DNA of 64,000 nucleotides from Bifidobacterium pullorum subsp. gallinarum (GCF_000741215.1 NZ_JGYX01000001.1:479776-543775), one strand, 5' to 3'; shown: positions 44,123 to 53,264, counted from the first letter of the stretch. Numbers and translations: made by a program. The notes: generated by a model not told the origin, from the letters alone.

Positions 44123-45945
44123 CAGCCACAACCGCAGCCGTCGACGAGACGTCACAGCCGGCCGTGGACCAGTCGCAGGAGCGTCCGAAGCATATCATCC
44201 GGACGCTGGGCAGAAGCCTGCGCGAATACAAGAAGCCCAGCCTTCTGGCCCCGGCGTTCGTGCTGGTCGAAGGCATCCTGGAGATCGCCATCCCGACGGT
44301 GATGGCCACGCTGATCGACGAGGGCATCACCGGCGGCAACATGCCCGCCATCCTCAAGTTCGGCCTGATTCTGCTGCTGTGCGCGGTCGTCTCGCTCGTG
44401 TGCGGCTTCCTGGCCGGAAAGTACGCGGCCATCGGCGCCGCGGGCTTCGCCAAGAACCTGCGCCACGACCTGTTCGCACAGGTGCAGGGCTTCAGCTTCA
44501 CGAACATCGACCGGTTCTCCACCGGTTCGATCATCACCAGGCTCACCACCGACGTGACCAACCTGCAGAACGCCTACATGATGATCGTGCGCACCGCCGT
44601 GCGCGCCCCCGTCATGATGATCGTCTCCTGGGTCTTCGCGTTCCGCATCAGCAAGGAGATCTCGCTGGTGTTCCTCGTGATCATCCCGATCCTGGCCGTA
44701 GTGCTCATCGGCCTGGCCGCCTACGTGCACCCGATCTTCGAGCGTGTGTTCCACACTTACGACGAGCTGAACAACGTGGTGGACGAGAACCTGCAGGGCA
44801 TCCGCGTGGTCAAGTCGTTCAACCGCGAAGAGCATGAGGACCGCAAGTTCGGCGGCATCTCCGAGACGATCTACAACAACTTCGTGCGCGCCGAGAAGAT
44901 CCTGAGCTTCAACGCCCCGGCCATGAACCTGTGCATCTACACGGCCCTCATCGTCATCTCCTGGGTCGGCGCGCAGCAGATCGTGGCCTCCGGCAACGAT
45001 CCGGCGCTCGGCCTGACCACCGGCGACATGACCGCGCTGGTCACCTACGCGCTGCAGATCCTCATGAGCATGATGATGATCTCCATGATCTTCGTCATGG
45101 TCATCATCTCGCGCGCCTCGGCCGAACGCATCTGCCAGGTGCTCAACGAGATCAGCACCGTGCGCGACCATGAGAACCCGGTCACGGAGGTCAAGGACGG
45201 CTCGATCGAATTCGATCACGTGACCTTCCGCTACTCCGACAGCTCCGAGAAGCCCGTGCTCGACGACATCGACCTGAAGATCGAATCCGGCATGACCGTC
45301 GGCATCGTCGGCGGCACCGGTTCCGCCAAGTCCAGCCTGGTGCAGCTCGTGCCGCGACTGTACGACGTGACGCAGGGCTCACTCAAGGTCGGCGGCGTGG
45401 ACGTGCGCGACTACGACCTGGTGTCCCTGCGCGACCAGGTGGCCATGGTGCTGCAGAAGAACATCCTGTTCTCCGGCACCATCGCCGAGAACCTGCGCTG
45501 GGGCAACCCGGACGCCACCGACGAGGAGATCCGCCACGCCTGCCAGCTCGCGCAGGCCGACGGCTTCATCCAGGAGTTCCCGAAGAAGTACGACACGTAC
45601 ATCGAACAGGGCGGCACCAACGTCTCCGGCGGTCAGCGCCAGCGTCTGTGCATCGCCCGCGCCCTGCTGAAGAAGCCGAAGATCCTGATCCTGGACGACT
45701 CCACCAGCGCCGTCGACACCAAGACCGACAAGCTGATCCGCGAGGCCTTCCACCACGAGATCCCGGACACCACCAAGATCATCATCGCTCAGCGCGTGGC
45801 GTCGGTCGAGGAATCCGACCTGATCCTGGTGATGAACGCCGGCCGCATCATCGCCAGGGGCACACATGAGGAACTGCTCCAGACCTGCGACGAATACCGC
45901 GAGATCTACGAGTCGCAGACCCAGAACAAGGCGGGTGAGCAGTGA
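44119..45945 (+). CDS. Heterodimeric ABC exporter subunit 1 (degenerate NBD)
   Basis: A 608-residue fused TMD-NBD half-transporter. Six membrane helices span about residues 45-320. In the NBD the Walker A reads GGTGSAKSS (Ala where Gly is usual), the signature is VSGGQRQRLC, and Walker B ILILDDSTSAVD has Asp in place of the catalytic Glu. Together with the non-canonical signature of the partner this is the arrangement of LmrCD/TM287-288-like exporters with one degenerate ATP site. The ATG overlaps the MarR stop. It pairs with the next gene; substrates may be drugs or bile-related compounds. Confidence 0.93.
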   Translation: MTATTAAVDETSQPAVDQSQERPKHIIRTLGRSLREYKKPSLLAPAFVLVEGILEIAIPTVMATLIDEGITGGNMPAILKFGLILLLCAVVSLVCGFLAGKYAAIGAAGFAKNLRHDLFAQVQGFSFTNIDRFSTGSIITRLTTDVTNLQNAYMMIVRTAVRAPVMMIVSWVFAFRISKEISLVFLVIIPILAVVLIGLAAYVHPIFERVFHTYDELNNVVDENLQGIRVVKSFNREEHEDRKFGGISETIYNNFVRAEKILSFNAPAMNLCIYTALIVISWVGAQQIVASGNDPALGLTTGDMTALVTYALQILMSMMMISMIFVMVIISRASAERICQVLNEISTVRDHENPVTEVKDGSIEFDHVTFRYSDSSEKPVLDDIDLKIESGMTVGIVGGTGSAKSSLVQLVPRLYDVTQGSLKVGGVDVRDYDLVSLRDQVAMVLQKNILFSGTIAENLRWGNPDATDEEIRHACQLAQADGFIQEFPKKYDTYIEQGGTNVSGGQRQRLCIARALLKKPKILILDDSTSAVDTKTDKLIREAFHHEIPDTTKIIIAQRVASVEESDLILVMNAGRIIARGTHEELLQTCDEYREIYESQTQNKAGEQ

Positions 45946-48023
45946 TGACGCAGACCGCTTCCACCGCAACCGAAAAGAACGCAAGCAAGAAGGACGTGCA
46001 ACGCATGGCTGAAGAGAAATTCAGCGATCGCAGCCCGGTGCTCAAACGCACCAAGGCGGCGCCGGGCACCATCAAGCGCCTGTTCGGCTACATCTTCAAA
46101 TTCAAGATCCAGGTCGCCATCGTGGTGGTCTGCATCCTGGTGTCGGCGGCCGCGCAGGCTGGATCCGCGCTGTTCCTGCAGTCGCTGATCGACGACTACA
46201 TCCTGCCGATCGTGGGTCTCGACAACCCCGACTGGGCCCCGCTGATCCAGGTGCTGACCACCATGGCCTGCCTGTACGCGGTCGGCACCTTCTGCTCCTG
46301 GCTCACCCAATGGCTCCTGGTCAACGTGGAGCAGGGCGTGCTCAAGGAGATCCGCGACGAGATGTTCGCCCACCAGCAGCTGCTGCCGATCAAGTACTTC
46401 GACACGCACGAGCACGGCGACATCATGAGCCGCTACACCAACGACACCGATACGCTGCGCCAGGCGATCAGCCAGTCGTTCCCGCAGATGTTCCAGTCCT
46501 CGATCTCCGCGCTCGCCGCACTGGTCTCCATGCTGTGGCTGTCCGTTCCGGTCACGCTGTTCGTGCTCGCGTTCTCCGTGCTGCTGTTCGGCGTCGTGCG
46601 CGTGATCGTCGGCCGCTCCGGCCGCTTCTTCCTCAAGCAGCAGCAGTCCCTCGGCGAGGTCAACGCCTTCGTGGAGGAGTCGGTCAACGGGCAGAAGGTC
46701 ATCAAGGTCTTCAACCACGAGCCGGCCACCGCCGCCACGTTCGACGCCAAGAACGAGGAGCTGTTCCATGCCAGCGCCCAGGCCAACATCTACGGCAACA
46801 TCACGATGCCGGTGGTCAACAACATGGGCTATCTGCTGTACATCCTGCTGGCCGTGGTCGGCGGCGCGATGGCGCTGGCCGGCGTGGGCAACTTCGGCCT
46901 GTCCGGCACGGGCGACCTGACCGTCGGCGCGCTGATCTCGCTGCTGACGCTCTCCCGCTCGTTCACCAACCCGATCGGCCAGGTCTCCCAGCAGTTCAAC
47001 ATGGTCATGATGGCCCTGGCCGGCGCCTCCCGCATCTTCGCGCTGATGGACGAGCCGCCGGAGAGCGACAAGGGCACCGTGCGCCTGGTCAACGTGGAGC
47101 TGGCCTCCGACGGCCGCACGATGACCGAGACGCTGCGGCCGACCCACCACTGGGCCTGGAAGCGCGAGGCCAGCGACGACGGCACCCGTTCGCTGAACTA
47201 CGCCAAGACCCTGAAGGGCCGCGCGTACGAGATCGCGATGGACGCGCGCGAGAACGCCGTCACGTCGCCCGATGGCAGGCTCACGCTGCTGCGCGGCGAC
47301 GTGCGGTTCACCAACGTGACCTTCGGCTACGATCCGGACAAGCCGGTCCTGCACGACATCACCTGGTTCGCCGAGCCGGGCCAGAAGGTCGCGCTCGTCG
47401 GCGCCACCGGCGCAGGCAAGACCACGGTGACCAACCTGATCAACCGTTTCTACGACATCCAGGAAGGCCAGATCCTCTACGACGGCATCAACGTCAAGAG
47501 CATCCGCAAGCAGGATCTGCGCCGGTCGCTGGGCATCGTGCTGCAGGACGTGAACCTGTTCACCGGCACCGTGATGGACAACATCCGCTACGGCAACCCG
47601 GATGCCACGCGCGAGGAGTGCATCAAGGCGGCCGAGCTGGTGAACGCCGACAGCTTCATCCGCATGCTGCCGCAGGGGTATGACACGGTGCTCAAGGGCG
47701 ACGGCTCCGGCCTGTCGCAGGGCCAGCGCCAGCTGATCTCCATCGCCCGCGCCGCCGTGGCGAACCCGCCGTGCCTGATCCTGGACGAGGCCACCTCCTC
47801 GATCGACACCCGCACCGAGGCCGTCGTGCAGGCCGGCATGGACGCGCTGATGGAGGGCCGCACGGTCTTCGTCATCGCCCACCGCCTGTCCACCATCCGC
47901 AACTCCGACGTGATCATGGTCCTCGACCACGGCCGCATCATCGAGCGCGGCACCCACGAGGAGCTGCTGGAGAAGAAGGGCGAGTACTACCAGCTGTACA
48001 CCGGCGCCATCGAGCTCGACTGA
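45945..48023 (+). CDS. Heterodimeric ABC exporter subunit 2 (catalytic NBD)
   Basis: A 692-residue partner of the preceding half-transporter. The N-terminal segment of about 45 residues is polar, followed by six membrane helices. An NBD linker insertion lies around residues 365-430. Walker A is GATGAGKTT, the signature LSQGQRQLIS (SQGQ for SGGQ), Walker B CLILDEATSSID with the catalytic Glu retained, and the H-loop histidine is in FVIAHRLSTIRNS. ATG at 45945 overlaps the upstream stop by one base; GTG at 45942 is an in-frame alternative. Expressed as one unit with the MarR gene. Confidence 0.93.
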   Translation: MTQTASTATEKNASKKDVQRMAEEKFSDRSPVLKRTKAAPGTIKRLFGYIFKFKIQVAIVVVCILVSAAAQAGSALFLQSLIDDYILPIVGLDNPDWAPLIQVLTTMACLYAVGTFCSWLTQWLLVNVEQGVLKEIRDEMFAHQQLLPIKYFDTHEHGDIMSRYTNDTDTLRQAISQSFPQMFQSSISALAALVSMLWLSVPVTLFVLAFSVLLFGVVRVIVGRSGRFFLKQQQSLGEVNAFVEESVNGQKVIKVFNHEPATAATFDAKNEELFHASAQANIYGNITMPVVNNMGYLLYILLAVVGGAMALAGVGNFGLSGTGDLTVGALISLLTLSRSFTNPIGQVSQQFNMVMMALAGASRIFALMDEPPESDKGTVRLVNVELASDGRTMTETLRPTHHWAWKREASDDGTRSLNYAKTLKGRAYEIAMDARENAVTSPDGRLTLLRGDVRFTNVTFGYDPDKPVLHDITWFAEPGQKVALVGATGAGKTTVTNLINRFYDIQEGQILYDGINVKSIRKQDLRRSLGIVLQDVNLFTGTVMDNIRYGNPDATREECIKAAELVNADSFIRMLPQGYDTVLKGDGSGLSQGQRQLISIARAAVANPPCLILDEATSSIDTRTEAVVQAGMDALMEGRTVFVIAHRLSTIRNSDVIMVLDHGRIIERGTHEELLEKKGEYYQLYTGAIELD

Positions 48024-48068
48024 TCCGGGCCGGCCGCACGCCGGACCGGGTGCAGTGCTCTTGGCAAC

Positions 48069-48116
48069 GCGACGTCCGTCGAAGCCACATGCGGATGTGG
48101 CCGCGGCGGACGTCGC
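48069..48116 (+). terminator. Terminator hairpin after the ABC exporter
   Basis: GCGACGTCCG (48069-48078) pairs with CGGACGTCGC (48107-48116), with an inner stem CCACAT/ATGTGG. It ends the MarR-ABC operon. Confidence 0.8.
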
Positions 48117-48148
48117 GCCGTATCCGGCACCCGTATGTGCGCGTAGGG

Positions 48149-48162
48149 TAAAACGATTGAGG
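48149..48162 (+). promoter_or_regulatory. Possible LacI-type half operator before the LacI gene
   Basis: TAAAACGATTGAG contains AAACGATTG, the same 9-mer as the operators at 2868 and 10263, but lacks the outer GGC/GCC arms. It may be the autoregulatory site of the LacI protein that follows. Confidence 0.35.
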
Positions 48163-48224
48163 AAGTGCCGTATGCGTACGATGTTTTGGGGGTAAGCTGT
48201 TGTAGACGATGAGGAAGGGGACCA

Positions 48225-49241
48225 ATGGCTTTCGCGACGATACGTGATGTGGCCCAAAAAGCGGGGGTGTCGATTACGGCCGTCTCGCAGATCCTGCATG
48301 GCAAGGGGCGTTTCTCCGACGAGACCAAGGCGCTGGTGCGCAAGACCGTGGACGAGTTGGGCTATGTGCCGGATTCCAGGGCGCAGGGCATCCGCCTGTC
48401 CGAGTCCAGAACGGTGGGTCTGCTGGTGCCGGATATCCGCAACCCGTTCTTCGCCGATCTGGTTTCCTCGATGGAGGAGCAGCTGTACGAGAAGGGGTAC
48501 AGCACGCTGATCGGCACGTCCGCCGAGGATGTGCAGCGGCAGGACGCGTTCATCACCACGCTGCTTGGCCAGCGCATCGATGGCGCCATCGTGGTGCCGG
48601 AGGGCGCCGATTCCCCGGGTATCAGGTCGCTCATCGACCGCGACCTGCCGTTGGTGTTCGTCGACCGTACCGTGGAGGGGCTCGATACGGTGCCGTCGGT
48701 GGTTTCGGATCCGTATCCGGGCATTGAGAGTGCGGTGGATACGTTGCGCCAGCTGGGGCACCGGCGTGTGGGGTTCGTGGCGCATTCCTCGCTGGGGTCG
48801 GTCAACGTGAATGAACGTGAGACGGCGTTCCGCGCCATTGCGGGCGAACTGCTGGGGGAGGATGGTGCGGTTGTTGTGGACTGCGACAATTCGTCCCGTT
48901 CACGCAAGGACGCGTTGATGGCGCTGTTGGCGGAGGACGCGACGGCGATGCTCTGCGCGTACTCGCCGGATGCGATTGCGCTGATCGGCCTGCTCCACGA
49001 CCGCGGCATGGATGTGGGGGAGGACCTGTCCGTGGTGTCGTTCGACGATATCGACGCGTTCCGCTTGATGAGTCCGCAGGTCGCCATCATCTCGCAGCAG
49101 ACGGCCGACATGGGCCGGCAGGGGGTGGAGATGCTGCTGGCCAGGATCGGTGCCAAGCGGAAACGTCGTGCGGAGAACCGGCGGATCCCCACGGTGTTCG
49201 TGCAGCGCGGCTCGGTCGGGGTGGCGCCGCAGGCACGCTGA
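48225..49241 (+). CDS. LacI family transcriptional regulator
   Basis: A 338-residue LacI/GalR regulator of standard length. The helix-turn-helix is ATIRDVAQKAGVSITAVSQILHGKGRFSDETKALVRKTVDELGY, and the effector domain begins RTVGLLVPDIRNPFFADLVSSME. Its sugar-binding half resembles the RbsR-like group (DGAIVVPEGADSP, VVSFDDIDAFRLMSPQVAII). AAGGGGACCA lies before the ATG. No sugar genes are directly adjacent in the same direction, so the regulon is unknown; it may control the nearby GH3/GH42 genes or a distant locus. Confidence 0.93.
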   Translation: MAFATIRDVAQKAGVSITAVSQILHGKGRFSDETKALVRKTVDELGYVPDSRAQGIRLSESRTVGLLVPDIRNPFFADLVSSMEEQLYEKGYSTLIGTSAEDVQRQDAFITTLLGQRIDGAIVVPEGADSPGIRSLIDRDLPLVFVDRTVEGLDTVPSVVSDPYPGIESAVDTLRQLGHRRVGFVAHSSLGSVNVNERETAFRAIAGELLGEDGAVVVDCDNSSRSRKDALMALLAEDATAMLCAYSPDAIALIGLLHDRGMDVGEDLSVVSFDDIDAFRLMSPQVAIISQQTADMGRQGVEMLLARIGAKRKRRAENRRIPTVFVQRGSVGVAPQAR

Positions 49242-49454
49242 CGGTTGGCGTGTTCAAATCCGGGATATGCCATGATGGTGCCCATGCTTCGGCGTCAAGG
49301 TGGACGCGGTCAGTGAAGGGCGGTCATGGGTATGGCATGCAATGTGGCAGATGCCGGTTCCACGGCGGTGCACGCGGTGGGCCTTCGGCGTGGCAGTCGG
49401 GTCCAGATGTGCGCACGATACGCCCGGCCTGTGTGGACTGTGACACAATTGCTT

Positions 49455-49586
49455 CAACACGCCCGGCCTCTGCGGACTCTGACACTTCGTGACTCTGATG
49501 CATTCTTGAAAACGTTGAAATATCAAGGTTTTGAACTTGTATCGTGGTCACGAAAGTGTCAGTGTCCGCAGAGGCCGGGCGTGTTG
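49455..49586. repeat. Palindromic repeat family, long copy E
   Basis: A 132-bp element whose ends CAACACGCCCGGCCTC and GAGGCCGGGCGTGTTG extend the GGACTCTGA... arms to nearly perfect 38-bp inverted repeats. A second 5' arm (GACTCTGATGCATT) and a third degenerate outer arm at about 49421-49445 precede it. It lies in the 398-bp gap between the LacI and TetR genes, where no other gene is visible. Confidence 0.9.
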
Positions 49587-49639
49587 GGGTCGAGGGTTAT
49601 GGTGAGGGGAATCCGGGAGTGGTGGCGGGAGAGGTCGGC

Positions 49640-50227
49640 TCAGTCGATCGGGCCCCAGATCGTTTCGGGGAACAATGCCGGCTCGATCTGCTTCCACATC
49701 GCCACCAGGTCGCGGTCGGGCTCGCGCAGCCATTTGATCTGGATGCCGTCCATCGCCATCATCGCCGCGTTGAGTGTAGCGTGGACGTCCACGCCTTCGG
49801 GAATCCGCCAACAGGGGTTGTCCGCCAGATGCTCCAGCAGCCGCTCCCTGTCCTGGAAGTACTGGCGCGCCGGGTGGTCCGGGTTGAGGGTTTCGGTGTT
49901 GAGCATCGTGAACAGCCGGACCAGATGCGGGCGCTCGGCGTTCTGGGCCACGATGTCGCGCAGGTATCCGGGCAACGACACCGTTCCGACGGGTTGGTCG
50001 TTGCCGTCCGCGCCGAGCTTGGCCATGGCGTCGGCGTCGTACACGTCGCGCATGACCAGGGTCAGCAGGTTGTCCTTGCTGCCGACGTAGTGCAGCAGTC
50101 CTGCCTTGGTCAGACCCACCGCGTCGGCGAGCGACTGCAGCGACGTGGCGTAGTATCCGGATCGTCCGAACAGTTCGGCCGCGGTGCGTTCGATCTGGCG
50201 CAGTCGTTCGGGATCTCGATGCGGCAT
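49640..50227 (-). CDS. TetR family regulator (paralog 3), divergent to GH3
   Basis: A 195-residue TetR paralog. The helix-turn-helix is TSLQSLADAVGLTKAGLLHYVGSKDNLLTLV. The C-terminal domain keeps the group's MDGIQIKWLREPDRDLVAMW ending. AAGGAGCATCCC places the start at 50227; the open frame upstream to 50326 is not supported. Two palindromes with TACCGACC halves lie in the gap to the divergent GH3 gene. It is probably a glycoside-responsive repressor of GH3 and of itself. Confidence 0.92.
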   Translation of the reverse strand: MPHRDPERLRQIERTAAELFGRSGYYATSLQSLADAVGLTKAGLLHYVGSKDNLLTLVMRDVYDADAMAKLGADGNDQPVGTVSLPGYLRDIVAQNAERPHLVRLFTMLNTETLNPDHPARQYFQDRERLLEHLADNPCWRIPEGVDVHATLNAAMMAMDGIQIKWLREPDRDLVAMWKQIEPALFPETIWGPID

Positions 50228-50341
50228 GGGATGCTCCTTGTGTGGCGTGTGGCGGCCGGCGGGTGGCTGCATCCGCCGCCGGTGTTCCGGTCCGGTCGGT
50301 GCGCCATCGCTGGCGGGTTCGGGCATGGGCGCCGCGACCTT

Positions 50342-50443
50342 CTACCGACCGAATGGTCTGTTATCTGCGACATTACCACGCCACGCACTTGTTGCCTGTG
50401 AGGCGAGACCGGTGATACACTACTTTTACCGACCGGTTGGTAA
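50342..50443 (+). promoter_or_regulatory. TetR operators and GH3 promoter
   Basis: TTACCGACCGGTTGGTAA (50426-50443) is a nearly perfect palindrome immediately downstream of a -35 TTGCCT (50392-50397) and -10 TACACT (50416-50421, spacing 18). A second related site, TACCGACCGAATGGTCTG, lies at about 50343-50360, closer to the tetR gene. Both share the TACCGA...GG half with the operator at 33802-33825. Confidence 0.75.
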
Positions 50444-50505
50444 TTCGAGTGAGGAATCGCGCCGCCGGCGGCAGGATCGAAGAAGATATGCAAGGAGCGA
50501 AACCG

Positions 50506-52740
50506 ATGAGCGACTATCCCTCCGTGAACGACCTGACCCTTGAGGAGAAGGCCGCGCTGACCAGCGGCACCAACCCGTGGAGTCTGGGCAATGTGGCGGA
50601 CAAGGGCCTACCGAACTACACCATCACCGACGGTCCGCACGGCCTGCGCAAGGCCCGGAACACCGAATCGATGGATGTCGAGGAGAACGTGCCCGCCACC
50701 TGCTTCCCTCCGGCGGCCGGCATGGCCTGCTCGTGGAACCCGGAACTCGTCGAACGCGTCGGCGAAGCGATGGGTGAGGAATGCATCCAGGAGCAGGTGG
50801 CCGTCATCCTCGGCCCCGGCGTCAACATCAAGCGCAACCCGCTCGGCGGCCGCTGCTTCGAATACTGGAGCGAGGACCCGTACCTGGCCGGCCACACCGC
50901 CGTCGGCATCGTCAAGGGCGTGCAGTCCAAGGGCGTGGGCACCTCGCTGAAGCACTTCGCCGCCAACAACCAGGAGACCGACCGTCTGCGCATCAGCGCC
51001 ACGATCTCCCCGCGCGCCATGCGCGAGATCTACCTGCCGGCCTTCGAATACATCGTCAAAACCGCCCAGCCGTGGACCGTCATGTGCTCGTACAACAAGA
51101 TCAACGGTGTGTTCTCCTCGCAGAACCGTTGGCTGCTCACCGACGTGCTGCGCGGCGAATGGGGCTTCAAGGGCATCGTCATGTCCGACTGGGGCGCGGT
51201 CAGCGACCGTGTGGCCGCGCTCAACGCCGGTCTGAACCTGGAGATGCCGCCGAGCAACACGGACGACCAGATCGTGGCCGCAGGCAAGGACTGGCGCATC
51301 CCCGCCACCCAGCTGGACGAGATGGCCCAGGGCATGATCGACCTGGTCGCCAAGGCCCGCCCCGCCATGAGCCGGGACGGCTACCGGTACGACGTGGACG
51401 CCCACAACGAGGTCGCCCGCCAGGCCGCCGTCGAATCGATGGTGCTGCTCAAGAACGAGGACGCCACCCTGCCGGTCGCCAAGGGCGCCAAGATCGCCGT
51501 CATCGGCGAATTCGCCCGCACGCCGCGCTACCAGGGCGCCGGCTCCTCGCTGATCAACCCGACCAAGCTCACCAGCTTCCTCGACGCGCTCGAGGAGCGC
51601 GGCGTCGCGGCCGACTTCGCCCCCGGCTTCACGCTGGACGACGCGGCGCAGGACCCGGCGCTGACCGAGCAGGCCGTGACGGCCGCCCAGCAGGCCGACG
51701 TCGTACTGCTGTTCCTCGGCCTGCCCTCCGCCTACGAGTCCGAAGGCTTCGACCGCACCACGCTTGACATCCCCGCCAAGCAGGTCGAGGTGCTTGATGC
51801 CGTGGCCGCCGCGAACCCGAACGTGGCGGTCGTGCTGTCGAATGGTTCCGTGGTCTCGATGCCGTGGCGGGGCCGCGCCAAGGCGATCCTGGAGACCTGG
51901 CTGTTGGGACAGGCCGGCGGCGCGGCGCTCGCCGACGTGATCTTCGGCGACGAAGCCCCGTCCGGCAAACTCGCGCAGACCATCATCGACGATGTGAACG
52001 ACGATCCGTCCGCCATGAACTGGCCGGGCGAGGAGGGCCGCGTCGATTACGGCGAGGGCGTGTTCGTCGGATACCGGTACTACGACACCTTCCGCAAGCA
52101 GGTCACCTATCCGTTCGGCTACGGCCTGTCCTACGCCACGTTCGACGTGCACGACGCGACCGTGGCCAAGACCGGTCCGCGCACCGCCGAGGTGACTGTG
52201 ACCGTGACCAACACCTCCGATGTGGCCGGCGCCGAAACCGTGCAGGTCTACGTGGCCCCGCCGAAGGCCAAGGTCGCACGCCCGGTGCACGAGCTCAAGG
52301 GCTTCGCCAAGGTCGCGCTCGAACCCGGCGAGTCGAAGAACGTCACCATCGCGCTGGACGACCGCGCCTTCGCCTACTGGTCGGAGCGGTTCGACGACTG
52401 GCATGTGGAGGGCGGCACCTACACGGTCGAGGTCGGCGTATCCTCGCGCGACATCATCTCGCGGCTCGGCGTCGAGATCGACGACGACGGCAAGATCATG
52501 AACCTCGACGAATGGTCGACCTTCGGCGAATGGCTCGACGATCCGATCGGAGCGCCGATCCTGCAGCACGTGCTCGACGACATGGGCAAGGAGGCCGGTC
52601 GCCCGATCATCCCGGACAGCGCGCTGATGGTCATGTTCCTGCGCAGCATGCCGTTGCGTTCGCTGAGCGTGATTCTCGGCGAGGCCGGCGAGCAGGTCGC
52701 GGCCAACCTGACCGAGGCCTATCGCAAGGCCACGGCCTGA
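50506..52740 (+). CDS. GH3 beta-glucosidase
   Basis: A 744-residue GH3 enzyme, second type in the window. MTLEEKAALTSG-like opening DLTLEEKAALTSG and TDGPHGLR belong to the GH3 subgroup that includes many plant-glucoside and gentiobiose hydrolases. KHFAANNQE carries the substrate-binding Lys-His, and D228 in VMSDWGAVSDR is the nucleophile. The C-terminal domain has KAKVARPVHELKGFAKVALEPGES. No signal peptide. CAAGGAGCGAAACCG fits the ATG at 50506; ATG 50488 and the longer frame lack spacing. It is divergent from TetR paralog 3. The last 75 residues are an extra helical segment beyond the FnIII domain. Confidence 0.94.
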   Translation: MSDYPSVNDLTLEEKAALTSGTNPWSLGNVADKGLPNYTITDGPHGLRKARNTESMDVEENVPATCFPPAAGMACSWNPELVERVGEAMGEECIQEQVAVILGPGVNIKRNPLGGRCFEYWSEDPYLAGHTAVGIVKGVQSKGVGTSLKHFAANNQETDRLRISATISPRAMREIYLPAFEYIVKTAQPWTVMCSYNKINGVFSSQNRWLLTDVLRGEWGFKGIVMSDWGAVSDRVAALNAGLNLEMPPSNTDDQIVAAGKDWRIPATQLDEMAQGMIDLVAKARPAMSRDGYRYDVDAHNEVARQAAVESMVLLKNEDATLPVAKGAKIAVIGEFARTPRYQGAGSSLINPTKLTSFLDALEERGVAADFAPGFTLDDAAQDPALTEQAVTAAQQADVVLLFLGLPSAYESEGFDRTTLDIPAKQVEVLDAVAAANPNVAVVLSNGSVVSMPWRGRAKAILETWLLGQAGGAALADVIFGDEAPSGKLAQTIIDDVNDDPSAMNWPGEEGRVDYGEGVFVGYRYYDTFRKQVTYPFGYGLSYATFDVHDATVAKTGPRTAEVTVTVTNTSDVAGAETVQVYVAPPKAKVARPVHELKGFAKVALEPGESKNVTIALDDRAFAYWSERFDDWHVEGGTYTVEVGVSSRDIISRLGVEIDDDGKIMNLDEWSTFGEWLDDPIGAPILQHVLDDMGKEAGRPIIPDSALMVMFLRSMPLRSLSVILGEAGEQVAANLTEAYRKATA

Positions 52741-52754
52741 TCCCCCTCCGGTCG

Positions 52755-52886
52755 CAACACGCCCGGCCTCAACGGACTCTGATGCATCGTGACTCTGACA
52801 CATTCCGCAAAACGTTGGAAAATCAAGGTTTTGAACTTGTATCAGGGTCACAAAAGTGTCAGAGTCCGGTGAGGCCGGGCGTGTTG
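52755..52886. repeat. Palindromic repeat family, long copy F
   Basis: A 132-bp element with the same CAACACGCCCGGCCTC ends as copy E and nearly the same core (AAGGTTTTGAACTTGTAT). Its tandem 5' arms (CTCTGATGCAT, CTCTGACACATT) are in the opposite order from copy E (CTCTGACACTT, CTCTGATGCATT). It lies between the GH3 gene and the ileS promoter. Confidence 0.9.
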
Positions 52887-52929
52887 GCCGGGGACGGAAC
52901 GGGAGTGGGGACCGTTCCCACCGGGGTGC

Positions 52930-53264
52930 TACAATGGGCGGCGTTCACGGCGATGATCCGTTATCAGCGGGGAGCCATCGGAAGAACGGTGCGGCGGCAC
53001 CACAAGCGCCCCGCTCCCAGTAGAACCGACGGGACCGGCCCGACACAGCCGGACGCAAGCGGTCGCATCGGGATCGCACGGGGCGGGGAGCCTCGCGGCA
53101 TCCGGCGGTGCGGCAAGCGAGGTGGTACCGCGGTGGCGATCGCGGACGCCGGTGACATGGCCGGGCGGGGCATCGACCCCAAGCCGGACCATATCCGGAT
53201 CCCAATCGCCGTCGTCCTCGTGGCAGTAGAAGTAACGGAACAGACCTGCACGAGGAGAGACACG
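52930..53264 (+). promoter_or_regulatory. T-box riboswitch leader of ileS, translational type
   Basis: A -10 TACAAT (52930-52935) starts a roughly 320-nt leader. The T-box motif AGGTGGTACCGCGG at 53120-53133 supplies the bulge that reads the uncharged tRNA 3' end. The end of the leader forms a hairpin (CCTCGTGGCAG at 53216-53226 with CTGCACGAGG at 53246-53255) that hides the ileS ribosome site, so regulation is at translation. ATC triplets in the first stem region near 52951-52966 could be the isoleucine specifier. Actinobacterial ileS T-boxes are known to be translational with short stem I. Confidence 0.85.

Noticed and set aside
45906..48785. A 959-codon minus-strand open frame over the second ABC gene and the LacI start
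   Set aside because: It is biased, repetitive His/Gln/Arg-rich sequence typical of reverse-strand frames in GC-rich genes; both plus-strand genes are well supported.
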